From: Leisingera caerulea DSM 24564
GTDB taxonomy: Bacteria > Pseudomonadota > Alphaproteobacteria > Rhodobacterales > Rhodobacteraceae
Direction: 5' to 3'
DNA: 64,000 nucleotides
NCBI RefSeq assembly: GCF_000473325.1
Contig: NZ_KI421514.1
Coordinates: 371,500-435,499 of the forward strand
The position numbers were made by a program, and so were the translations under genes. Below are positions 57,946 to 63,899 of this stretch, one piece after another; positions within the stretch are counted from its first letter, which is position 1; each line of letters opens with the position of its first letter. Under the pieces are notes generated by a model. The model saw only the letters and a list, made by a program, of their open reading frames with translations. It did no database searches and was not told the DNA's origin.

Positions 57946-59136
57946 TCAAGCCTGCGCGGCCTCCAGCGCCGCTGTCAGGTCGGCAATCAGATCGTCTGCG
58001 TCTTCCAGCCCCACCGAGAAGCGCACCAGGCCGGGTGTGATGCCCAGCTCGACCTTCAGGTCGTCGCTGAGGCGCTGGTGGGTGGTGGTGGCCGGGTGGG
58101 TGGCAATGGATTTGGCGTCGCCCAGGTTGTTGGAGATCACCGGGATGGTCATGGCGTTCAGGAACTTGAAAGCCGCCGCCTTGCCGCCCTTCAGGTCCAG
58201 CGACAAAACGGTGCCGCCCTTGCCGCCCAGCTGGGTCTGCACCAGCGCGTTTTGCGGATGGTCCTTGAGCCCCGGATAGATGGTTCGCGCCAGTGCCGGA
58301 TGGCCGTTCAGGGCTTCGGCAATTTTCAGCGCGGTTTCGGCCTGGGCATTCACCCGCAGCGCCAGTGTTTCCAGCCCCTTCAGCATCACCCAGGCATTGA
58401 ACGGGCTCAATGAGCCGCCGGTGTGCTTCATATAGGGTTCCAGCGTGCCGCGGATGTAGTCCTTGGTGCCCAGCACCACACCGCCCAGCGCCCGGCCCTG
58501 GCCGTCGATGTGCTTGGTCGCGGAGTAGATCACCACATCGGCGCCCTGTTCGATCGCGTTGGAAAACACCGGGGTCGAGAACACGTTGTCCACCACCACC
58601 GTGGCGCCCGCGGCATGGGCGATCTCAGCCACGCCCGCGATGTCGATCACCTCCAGCGTCGGGTTCGACATGCTCTCAAAGAACACCGCCTTGGTGTCCG
58701 GGCGCACCGCCTGCCGCCAGGCTTCCAGATCGGTGCCGTCGATGAACGTCACCTCAACCCCGAAGCGGCCCAGCACATCCGCCAGGATATAGTTGCAGGA
58801 GCCGAACAGCGCCTTGGCCGACACGATGTGGTCGCCCGCCTTGACCAGCGAGGTCAGCGCGCCATTCACAGCCGCCATGCCGGAGGCGGTGGCAAAGGCA
58901 TCCTCTGCCCCTTCCAGCGCCGCGATACGCTTTTCGAACATGTCGACGGTCGGGTTGCCGTAACGGGCATAGATGAATTCATCCGGGCCGGTCTCGATGA
59001 ACCGCGCCTCGGCCTGCTCGGCGCTGTCGTAGACAAAGCCCTGGGTCAGGAAGATCGCCTCGCTCACCTCGTTGTACTGGCTGCGGCGGGTGCCGCCATG
59101 AACCAGCTTGGTGCGGCTGTTCCAGTTGTCGCTCAT
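57946..59136 (-). CDS. metZ: O-succinylhomoserine sulfhydrylase
   Basis: A 396-residue Cys/Met-metabolism PLP enzyme. It has the start RTKLVHGGTRRSQYNEVSEAIFLTQGFVYDS in pieces, YARYGNPTVDMFEKRIAALEG, and the PLP Lys in VIYSATKHIDGQGR (about 204-217). It makes homocysteine from O-succinylhomoserine and sulfide. AGGAG lies before the ATG at 59136. A SAM-II aptamer and a terminator stand in its leader, so expression should fall when SAM is high. Confidence 0.94.
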   Translation of the reverse strand: MSDNWNSRTKLVHGGTRRSQYNEVSEAIFLTQGFVYDSAEQAEARFIETGPDEFIYARYGNPTVDMFEKRIAALEGAEDAFATASGMAAVNGALTSLVKAGDHIVSAKALFGSCNYILADVLGRFGVEVTFIDGTDLEAWRQAVRPDTKAVFFESMSNPTLEVIDIAGVAEIAHAAGATVVVDNVFSTPVFSNAIEQGADVVIYSATKHIDGQGRALGGVVLGTKDYIRGTLEPYMKHTGGSLSPFNAWVMLKGLETLALRVNAQAETALKIAEALNGHPALARTIYPGLKDHPQNALVQTQLGGKGGTVLSLDLKGGKAAAFKFLNAMTIPVISNNLGDAKSIATHPATTTHQRLSDDLKVELGITPGLVRFSVGLEDADDLIADLTAALEAAQA

Positions 59137-59164
59137 CTTCTGTCTCCTCGCGCCTATAGCGCAC

Positions 59165-59198
59165 AAAAAAACCCCCGATCGGCCAAGCGAAAGGGGGT
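59165..59198 (-). terminator. Leader terminator between the SAM-II aptamer and metZ
   Basis: On the minus strand ACCCCC pairs with GGGGGT (59198-59171, 16-nt loop that itself has GGCC pairing) and is followed by a T7 run. It lies after the aptamer and before the metZ ribosome site. Confidence 0.85.
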
Positions 59199-59211
59199 CC
59201 TTCACGTCCTG

Positions 59212-59268
59212 ACCTCTTTAGCGGGATTGTTTAACGTGGCCCGCAATCCGGTAACAAATCGCCCACGC
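59212..59268 (-). ncRNA. SAM-II riboswitch (metA RNA motif)
   Basis: On the minus strand P1 arms CGTGG and CCACG (59267-59263 and 59239-59235) enclose the loop with TTACCGGATTGCGGG. The downstream CAATCC pairs with GGATTG of that loop (pseudoknot P2), and the conserved CGCTAAAGAGG end follows. This is the SAM-II layout, known upstream of metA, metX and metZ in alphaproteobacteria. Binding of S-adenosylmethionine should repress metZ. Confidence 0.9.
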
Positions 59269-59444
59269 TTGAGGCAAGAAACCTCAATAATTCAGAAGCT
59301 TGGGCGGCAAACCTTTGATTTTACTTGACCGCCTTCGCCAGTTTTCGCCCGTTATTTTCTTGCTTTTCTGATCATTTGCCAACCATGTTATGCCCCGAAG
59401 GCATACCGCAACACTCAGGGCATACCAAGGATCGAAGGGGCAAT

Positions 59445-60545
59445 ATGGGTACGATCGCAGAACGCAAGCTTTCAGACGGACGCACCGCCTATAAGGCCCA
59501 AATCATTATCAAACGCAAGGGCGAACCAACGCACAGAGAATCCCGCCAATTCCCCAGGCGCTCAACCGCCAAAGCTTGGATGGAGCGGCGTGAGAAAGAG
59601 CTTCGCGCCCCGGGCGGACTCGAAAAGGCCCGCGGGAAACGCAAGACACTCGCCGACGCGATCAACCAATACATCGACGATCACAAGAAGACCTACGGCC
59701 GGTCAAAGGCACAGGTGCTGAACCGGCTTAAGGAAATGCCGATAGCGGAAAAGCCCTGCGACGAAATCACCAGCCAGCACATTGTCGACCTGGCCCGCGA
59801 AATCGGGGAAGGCCGAGCCAGTTCCACAGTCGGCAATTACCTGTCACACCTCGCCCCCGTCTTTAGAATGGCACGTCCCGCCTGGCAGATCGACCTCGAC
59901 CCGGCTGCCATCAATGATGCCCTGATCGTGTGTAAGCGGCTGGGCCTGATTTCCAAGTCAAACAGGCGCGACCGCCGGCCGACTATGGACGAGCTCGAAA
60001 AGCTCATGACGCACTACCAAGACAGCGCCGCGCGCGGGCACATGCCTATGAACAAGATCATCCCTTTCGCGATTTTCTCGACCAGGCGGCAAGACGAAAT
60101 CGTCCGGATAAAATGGCAGGATCTCGACCAGGAGCATAGTCGTGTGCTGGTCAGGGATATGAAGAACCCCGGCGAGAAAATCGGGAATGATGTTTGGTGC
60201 GAGCTGCCACCAGAGGCAGTGCGCATCATCGAGACAATGCCCGACACCGGCCCGGAAGAACCCATCTTCCGGCACCGCGCGAACAACATTTCGGCGTCAT
60301 TCATCAGAACATGCGCCCTGCTGGGGATAGATGATCTGCGGTTTCACGATCTACGGCATGAGGGCGTGAGCCGCCTGTTCGAAATGGGAAAGACCATCCC
60401 TCAGGTAGCCAGCGTATCTGGCCACCGGAGCTGGCAGAGCCTGCAGAGGTACAGCCATATCCGCGCCACCGGTGACCGGTTCGAAGGCTGGCCATGGCTC
60501 GCCCGTATCGCACCAGCCAAGGAAGCGGACGCAGATGAAGGCTAA
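59445..60545 (+). CDS. Tyrosine recombinase / phage-type integrase
   Basis: A 366-residue integrase. N-terminal arm and core-binding domains lie in residues about 1-180. The catalytic domain has Arg in STRRQDEIVRIKW (about 222-234), HDLRHEGVSRLFEMG with His-x2-Arg (about 305-319), SGHRSWQSLQRYSHI with His and the nucleophile Tyr (about 330-345). The ATG at 59445 follows GAAGGGG; an in-frame ATG at 59385 is possible. It should integrate and excise the element. Confidence 0.93.
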   Translation: MGTIAERKLSDGRTAYKAQIIIKRKGEPTHRESRQFPRRSTAKAWMERREKELRAPGGLEKARGKRKTLADAINQYIDDHKKTYGRSKAQVLNRLKEMPIAEKPCDEITSQHIVDLAREIGEGRASSTVGNYLSHLAPVFRMARPAWQIDLDPAAINDALIVCKRLGLISKSNRRDRRPTMDELEKLMTHYQDSAARGHMPMNKIIPFAIFSTRRQDEIVRIKWQDLDQEHSRVLVRDMKNPGEKIGNDVWCELPPEAVRIIETMPDTGPEEPIFRHRANNISASFIRTCALLGIDDLRFHDLRHEGVSRLFEMGKTIPQVASVSGHRSWQSLQRYSHIRATGDRFEGWPWLARIAPAKEADADEG

Positions 60546-60780
60546 AGACTACCCGCTGCCAATGGTCGAAATTTCCTGCGATTACTGCTGCAGGTACAGA
60601 AAGTACCGAAAGAGCAGGTTCACCGACCTAGTAGGAGGCGACACAGAGCTGCCGCAAGCGCTTTCAGTTATTGCCGCAGACTGTCCTGAGGATCGCGTCT
60701 CGCCAGATAACATGCGGGAGCGTTGCCGCCCCTTCTACGCGCAGAACTGGTGGGGCGCAGCCGATAAGGCAACCAAATAA
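60535..60780 (+). CDS. Small Cys-containing protein overlapping the integrase end
   Basis: An 81-residue protein beginning at the ATG at 60535, overlapping the integrase stop by 11 bases. Cysteines in EISCDYCCRYRKYRKSRF and AADCPEDRVSPDNMRERC give a C-x2-C...C...C pattern suitable for a zinc knuckle. Similar small genes follow integrases in alphaproteobacterial prophages. Function unknown; perhaps an excision factor or DNA-binding accessory. Confidence 0.68.
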   Translation: MKAKDYPLPMVEISCDYCCRYRKYRKSRFTDLVGGDTELPQALSVIAADCPEDRVSPDNMRERCRPFYAQNWWGAADKATK

Positions 60781-60840
60781 GCCCAACCGATCACTGGGCT
60801 GCAGAAGCTCCCAGCCCCCCCCCAGCTCGAACGGCGCTTC

Positions 60841-60878
60841 CCGGGCGGAAGCCCGGTACGCAAGCTACAAACTTGCGT
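60841..60878. other. Two tandem hairpins upstream of hicA
   Basis: CCGGGC-GGAA-GCCCGG (60841-60856) and ACGCAAG/CTTGCGT (60858-60878) adjoin. They could terminate the integrase transcript. The architecture recalls the two-hairpin repeats further right, without sequence similarity. Confidence 0.45.
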
Positions 60879-60906
60879 GGTTTGGACAAAATATTACACA
60901 CTTCTG

Positions 60907-60936
60907 TTTACTTGATTACACACTTATGTGTAATAT
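60907..60936 (+). promoter_or_regulatory. hicAB promoter with palindromic operator
   Basis: TTACTT (60908) and TAATAT (60931) are 17 bases apart. A perfect palindrome ATTACACA-ctta-TGTGTAAT at 60915-60934 covers the spacer and the -10 box. A further ATTACACACTT half-site lies at 60893. HicB or the HicAB complex would be expected to bind here. The predicted transcription start falls on the hicA ATG. Confidence 0.75.
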
Positions 60937-60942
60937 ATACCT

Positions 60943-61131
60943 ATGAACAGCAAAGAACTGGAGAAGCTACTCAAGCGCCACGGATGCACCTTCGAAACGC
61001 ATAAGGGCGGAAGTGGACACAAGACGGTAAAGCTAGGCGACAAAACTTCACAGTTGCCCATGCACGGCTCAAGAAAAGAACTCGGAACCGGCCTTGTTAA
61101 CAAGATACTCAAAGACCTCGGCCTTAAATAG
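60943..61131 (+). CDS. hicA: HicA-family toxin
   Basis: 62 residues: MNSKELEKLLKRHGCTFETHKGGSGHKTVKLG in pieces, with the HicA catalytic His in GSGHKTV and the LPMHGSRKELGTGLVNKILKDLGL end. A double-stranded RNA-binding-like fold that cleaves mRNA. No ribosome site precedes the ATG, so translation may be leaderless. hicB follows 28 bases later. Confidence 0.94.
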   Translation: MNSKELEKLLKRHGCTFETHKGGSGHKTVKLGDKTSQLPMHGSRKELGTGLVNKILKDLGLK

Positions 61132-61159
61132 GCCGGGGTTACCAGCCACGGAGGGCTAC

Positions 61160-61570
61160 ATGTTTTACCCGATTGATCTGACCCCAGACGACAACGACAC
61201 CTTTCTGGTGACCTGCCCCGATTTGCCAGAGGTTACATCCTTCGGGGCCAGCGAGGAGGAAGCCATAGCGAATGGCCGGAATGCGATTCTGGAAGCCATT
61301 GCTGCCCGGATGGACGCGTTTCAGGAAATTCCCCCACCCTCCGCCGGCGGCGGCGCCTCTATCCCTCTGACCCTCAGTATCAAGCTGCAGCTCTATTGGG
61401 CGCTCAACGCGGCAGGAATGACACGCGCAGACCTTCAACGGGCAACTGGTTGGTCGCGCACAAAGGTTGACCGGCTGTTTGATCCGAACCACGAAAGCAA
61501 ACTGACCCAGGTCGAGGAAGCTTTCGAAGCTCTAGGAATGCACGTCGAGATTACTGCAGAGGCCGCCTGA
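61160..61570 (+). CDS. hicB: HicB-family antitoxin
   Basis: 136 residues. The partial RNase H fold (YPIDLTPDDNDTFLVTCPDLPEVTSFGASEEEAIANGRNAI in pieces) is followed by a helix-turn-helix (LYWALNAAGMTRADLQRATGWSRTKVDRLFD). It neutralises HicA and should bind the palindromes upstream. GAGGGCTAC precedes the ATG at 61160. Confidence 0.94.
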   Translation: MFYPIDLTPDDNDTFLVTCPDLPEVTSFGASEEEAIANGRNAILEAIAARMDAFQEIPPPSAGGGASIPLTLSIKLQLYWALNAAGMTRADLQRATGWSRTKVDRLFDPNHESKLTQVEEAFEALGMHVEITAEAA

Positions 61571-61577
61571 AGCCAAA

Positions 61578-61600
61578 GGCCCCGGCGATTTGCCGGGGCC
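61578..61600 (+). terminator. Terminator after hicB
   Basis: GGCCCCGGC/GCCGGGGCC, 9-bp perfect stem with a 5-nt loop, seven bases after the hicB stop. Confidence 0.75.
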
Positions 61601-61643
61601 CTGCTCTCCTTATCTGGAGTTTCTCCAGTTCAGCCCTACTCTT

Positions 61644-61723
61644 CCACTATCCCAACTAACCGGGGTGGGATAGAGCGGCCCGCAACACCGTCTACGGCGG
61701 TAAATTTGCCCGGCGGGTCGCTC
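61644..61723. repeat. Two-hairpin element, copy 1
   Basis: Hairpin A TATCCCA/TGGGATA (61648-61672) is followed directly by hairpin B GAGCGGCCCGC/GCGGGTCGCTC (61673-61683 and 61713-61723; one G-T pair on the plus strand). It is flanked by junction motifs on both sides and holds no convincing gene. Confidence 0.6.
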
Positions 61724-61754
61724 GCTTGGCTTCCGCTCTCCTTTTCTGGATCTG

Positions 61755-62015
61755 CTACTCGACCAGGTTCGCTGAATAAAAGCCATCGCCACTGTCAACT
61801 TGAACCGGCAAGCCAAATCCGGCGCGATCCAACACTGCAGAGCGCTGCCTACTTCCACGCCGAAGTGAAGCGCTTAAGATCTCTTGCGGTTTCAATGATA
61901 TGCAGGCCAAGCGCTGGAGAACTTGAAGAATTTCCCCTTCACTCAGGTTCCCAGGCATCTCCCCCACGCTCTTCTCTGAAGTTCCATCCCAGTGTCTTAT
62001 TTCCCATTTTGCCAT
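61755..62015 (-). CDS. Hypothetical small protein of the mobile array (86 aa)
   Basis: An 86-residue protein, not recognised. It starts MAKWEIRHWDGTSEKSVGEMPG and is basic in the middle (SLRRGSRQRSAVLDR). AAGGAG from a junction motif lies ten bases before the ATG. Coding is supported by position and ribosome site only. Confidence 0.5.
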   Translation of the reverse strand: MAKWEIRHWDGTSEKSVGEMPGNLSEGEILQVLQRLACISLKPQEILSASLRRGSRQRSAVLDRAGFGLPVQVDSGDGFYSANLVE

Positions 62016-62059
62016 GAGCCGCTGCTCCTTAACTGGACAATTTTAGGTGTAGCCCTAGC

Positions 62060-62139
62060 TCCCCTACCATCCCGCAACTTACCGAGGGGTGGGGCAGAGC
62101 GGCCTGCACAACCTGATATAGTTCTTTCGCAGGCCGCTC
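62060..62139. repeat. Two-hairpin element, copy 2
   Basis: Hairpin A CCCC-t-ACC / GGT-GGGG (62061-62094) and hairpin B GAGCGGCCTGC/GCAGGCCGCTC (62097-62107 and 62129-62139), perfect. Against copy 1 one C-G pair is replaced by T-A. It lies 14 bases after the stop of the 66-residue gene. Confidence 0.65.
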
Positions 62140-62153
62140 GACGATCTGGTCAG

Positions 62154-62354
62154 CTAGCTCTGAACCCAGTCTTGCACCTTGTAGTCATAGCGCCACTCCT
62201 GAGTGGGGGTAGGCAAGGTGGCACCGTGGCCGATAGCAACAATGCGGCACGAAGACTTCTTGCAAATCTCCTCATCGGCATATGCCATAGCCTCGGCAAG
62301 CGTTTTGCAACCTTTCGCAACAAGAGCGCCCTCAACAAACAATTGGTAAATCAA
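62154..62354 (-). CDS. Hypothetical small protein of the mobile array (66 aa)
   Basis: A 66-residue protein starting at a TTG (62354) with AAGGAGG seven bases upstream: MIYQLFVEGALVAKGCKTLAEAMAYADEE in pieces. Two cysteines, mixed alpha/beta. Family not recognised. Confidence 0.55.
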   Translation of the reverse strand: MIYQLFVEGALVAKGCKTLAEAMAYADEEICKKSSCRIVAIGHGATLPTPTQEWRYDYKVQDWVQS

Positions 62355-62366
62355 CGGCTTCCCTCC

Positions 62367-62540
62367 TTAGCTTGATTCACTCTTTAGATGGTGCACAGTC
62401 AGATGCGCTGCGCAATTTGGGCATTCGAACACTTCACCCTCGGCCGGCACATCGCTCAGCTCGAAATCCATATCTATAGAACACACAGGGCACTCGAATT
62501 CCGCCCAAGCCTCACTGGCGTTGCTGAAAAAATGGAACAC
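62367..62540 (-). CDS. Small zinc-ribbon protein (57 aa, GTG start)
   Basis: 57 residues with two Cys pairs: FECPVCSIDMDFE and FECPNCAAHLTVHH, a classic zinc ribbon. It ends ESS-stop followed at once by GGAGG for the next gene. The GTG at 62540 is preceded by a G9 run that must serve as ribosome site; length errors in this run would matter. Confidence 0.58.
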   Translation of the reverse strand: MFHFFSNASEAWAEFECPVCSIDMDFELSDVPAEGEVFECPNCAAHLTVHHLKSESS

Positions 62541-62609
62541 TCCCCCCCCCTTTACTGAACCTCGGCCAGCCCAAGTTGATCAACATTCAGCCAGCGCTAC
62601 CTACAGTAA

Positions 62610-62694
62610 GCCTCATGGCGACATGGGGCTGCAACCCGCGAGTTAACCAATTGGGGGATTGATTGGTCCTGCGGGTTGCACACTCCTTTTTTTT
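62610..62694. repeat. Two-hairpin element, copy 4 (most diverged)
   Basis: Hairpin A GCCTCATG-GCGA-CATGGGGC (62610-62629, 8 bp with one T-G pair and a GNRA tetraloop) and hairpin B TGCAACCCGC/GCGGGTTGCA (62630-62639 and 62671-62680), with an inner ACCAAT/ATTGGT. T8 follows at 62687 on the plus strand, terminator-like. Confidence 0.6.
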
Positions 62695-62715
62695 GGACGG
62701 CTGGAGCACCCAGCA

Positions 62716-62931
62716 CTAGAAATCCGTTGTGAGGACCCGCAGGCGCCCGTCACTACCAAACATCCCAGCGTCGTATTTTTCCTCAGCCTTTGACTGCACA
62801 GCGTGTAGCCCGTGGTCCTCGATAGCTTCGCTGGAGGTCACAACGACTACGCGCTTGTCTCCATCAAATGCTTCAAGAAGCATCTCAAACCCCTGAGAGC
62901 TTCCCTGCTCACCCGAAAAAGTAAGCGGCAT
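62716..62931 (-). CDS. Small protein, DUF1488-like (71 aa)
   Basis: 71 residues: MPLTFSGEQGSSQGFEMLLEAFDGDKRVVVVTSSEAIEDHG in pieces. The xGxxRVxVxxSxEAxEDH arrangement resembles DUF1488 proteins, which occur in alphaproteobacteria and rhizobial plasmids. AGGAGAATGGTATT precedes the ATG. Role unknown. Confidence 0.62.
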   Translation of the reverse strand: MPLTFSGEQGSSQGFEMLLEAFDGDKRVVVVTSSEAIEDHGLHAVQSKAEEKYDAGMFGSDGRLRVLTTDF

Positions 62932-63007
62932 AATACCATTCTCCTATTTCAGACAGCCCCATCTTGAGCGGTCGTTTCGAAAATTCCCCGTGAAAGGCGA
63001 GAAATCG

Positions 63008-63089
63008 CCCTACCATCAACTTGCCCCTAGCCGACAGGGGCAGCGGCCCGCGCGTAACTAGTGCGTGTTTTACCACCTTCGCGGGCCGC
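63008..63089. repeat. Two-hairpin element, copy 3
   Basis: Hairpin A TGCCCCT/AGGGGCA (63022-63042, loop AGCCGAC) and hairpin B GCGGCCCGCG/CGCGGGCCGC (63043-63052 and 63080-63089). It starts with CCCTACCATC as copy 2 does. An open frame of 60 codons crosses it, see rejected items. Confidence 0.65.
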
Positions 63090-63093
63090 ACTC

Positions 63094-63273
63094 CTATTTG
63101 GAATTCACCAACTTTGGGCCCTGGCGAAGTTCCGCCGCGGCCGCATCAGCGCGCGCGGCGGCATCCAGTGGGCAAAACGGAAAATCGTCTCCTCCAGCCT
63201 CAGCGACGCTCCGGAAAGCTACAGCCAGGCGTTCGCACACCACACGGAATTGCCGTCTGTCTCGAGCATCCAT
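63094..63273 (-). CDS. Hypothetical small protein of the mobile array (59 aa)
   Basis: 59 residues: MDARDRRQFRVVCERLAVAFRSVAEAGGDDFPF in pieces, then an Ala-rich helix ending LVNSK-stop from a junction motif. GGGAG lies eight bases before the ATG. Not recognised. Confidence 0.55.
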   Translation of the reverse strand: MDARDRRQFRVVCERLAVAFRSVAEAGGDDFPFCPLDAAARADAAAAELRQGPKLVNSK

Positions 63274-63292
63274 TGCCTGGCTCCCTTGCAGG

Positions 63293-63493
63293 CTATGCAG
63301 CCAGGGGCGGCAACGACCGCAAAGCCTTGGCCATATCGAGGTAGCCGTCATATCCGTATTCTGCATGCATCTGCTCATACCAAGTTGCCCAAGGCTCCCT
63401 GCGGCCCTCGTCAAACACGTCGAACCAAGACCCCTTTCGCACGCTCACCTGCCCGTCGGCCAGCCGCACAACTTCAATCCTGTTGGCACTCAT
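63293..63493 (-). CDS. Hypothetical small protein of the mobile array (66 aa)
   Basis: 66 residues: MSANRIEVVRLADGQVSVRKGSWFDVFDEGRREPWATWYEQMHAEYGYDGYLDMAKAL in pieces. Acidic and aromatic-rich, no known motif. AGGAG at good spacing before the ATG at 63493. Confidence 0.6.
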   Translation of the reverse strand: MSANRIEVVRLADGQVSVRKGSWFDVFDEGRREPWATWYEQMHAEYGYDGYLDMAKALRSLPPLAA

Positions 63494-63502
63494 ACCTCGC
63501 TC

Positions 63503-63739
63503 CTATTTGGACTCCTGTTTCGCCGCACGCTGCATTTCGGTCCAGCGATCGACGGCATCGTTAATGTGTTTGAATGGCGGCGTTTTCGTCCAGCAGTAAT
63601 TGCACACGATCCGAACCCCAGTTTTCGTCGGCTCCGGCGTTACTGGGCCGCCCTGATCACAGTGCTGGCAATTGGCAACACGGTCCATGCGCGCACCATG
63701 AGCGACGAACTGTTCGTTGATCAGATCCCGTGACGCCAT
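63503..63739 (-). CDS. Lar-like small zinc protein (78 aa)
   Basis: 78 residues. VANCQHCDQGGPVTPEPTKTGVRIVCNYCWTKTPPF in pieces shows CxxC...CxxC, then HINDAVDRWTEM, the pattern of Lar-type restriction-alleviation zinc proteins in phages. AAGGAG precedes the ATG at 63739. It ends QESK-stop at a junction motif. Lar identity is by pattern only. Confidence 0.62.
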   Translation of the reverse strand: MASRDLINEQFVAHGARMDRVANCQHCDQGGPVTPEPTKTGVRIVCNYCWTKTPPFKHINDAVDRWTEMQRAAKQESK

Positions 63740-63752
63740 ATCGCCTTGCTCC

Positions 63753-63899
63753 TTACTTGGACTGACTGAACACCGCCTCAAGCTGGCGGCGCGTGTATTC
63801 ATCTTTCGCTTCAACCTCAGCCTTTAGCTTCGCGAGCATCGCCAGAAACCCGGCACTTGGCACATACCGCGCCCGCGGCGCCACGTCAGGACAGGACAT
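63753..63899 (-). CDS. Hypothetical small protein of the mobile array (48 aa)
   Basis: 48 residues: starts MSCPDVAPRARYVPSAGF, then a charged helix (KLKAEVEAKDEYTRRQLEAVF) ending SQSK-stop at a junction motif. Its start overlaps the previous gene by 14 bases, so translation is coupled. Confidence 0.55.
   Translation of the reverse strand: MSCPDVAPRARYVPSAGFLAMLAKLKAEVEAKDEYTRRQLEAVFSQSK

Larger units (their letters stand above)
61606..63761. repeat. Recurrent 12-13-nt junction motif of the small-gene array
   Basis: Read on the minus strand the motif is TCCAAATAGGAG or a close variant. Copies: 63749-63761, 63500-63511, 63091-63102 (last two identical), 62941-62953, 62683-62697, 62363-62375, 62025-62037, 61738-61750 and 61606-61618. 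In three neighbouring genes it encodes the final Ser-Lys-stop and then supplies AGGAG for the next gene. Confidence 0.7.

Noticed and set aside
59370..59444. tRNA-type attachment site for the integrase
   Set aside because: No tRNA or tmRNA end is found between the metZ leader and the integrase; only short GCATACC repeats are visible.
62909..63091. A 60-codon minus-strand frame (RPAK...ARGKLMVGRF...) through two-hairpin copy 3
   Set aside because: It has no start codon at proper distance from AGGAG. Related frames in copies 1 and 2 differ in sequence and length, and copy 4 hits a stop after 12 codons. Stem conservation explains the region better, but a coding role is not fully excluded.
61606..63102. 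CRISPR array
   Set aside because: Repeats are diverged, unevenly spaced and separated by genes; no cas genes are present.
61606..63761. Integron-like cassette array (hairpins plus small genes)
   Set aside because: No RYYYAAC/GTTRRRY core pairs at the hairpin ends, and the integrase lacks any sign of the integron type. The array is oriented opposite to the integrase with short phage-like genes.
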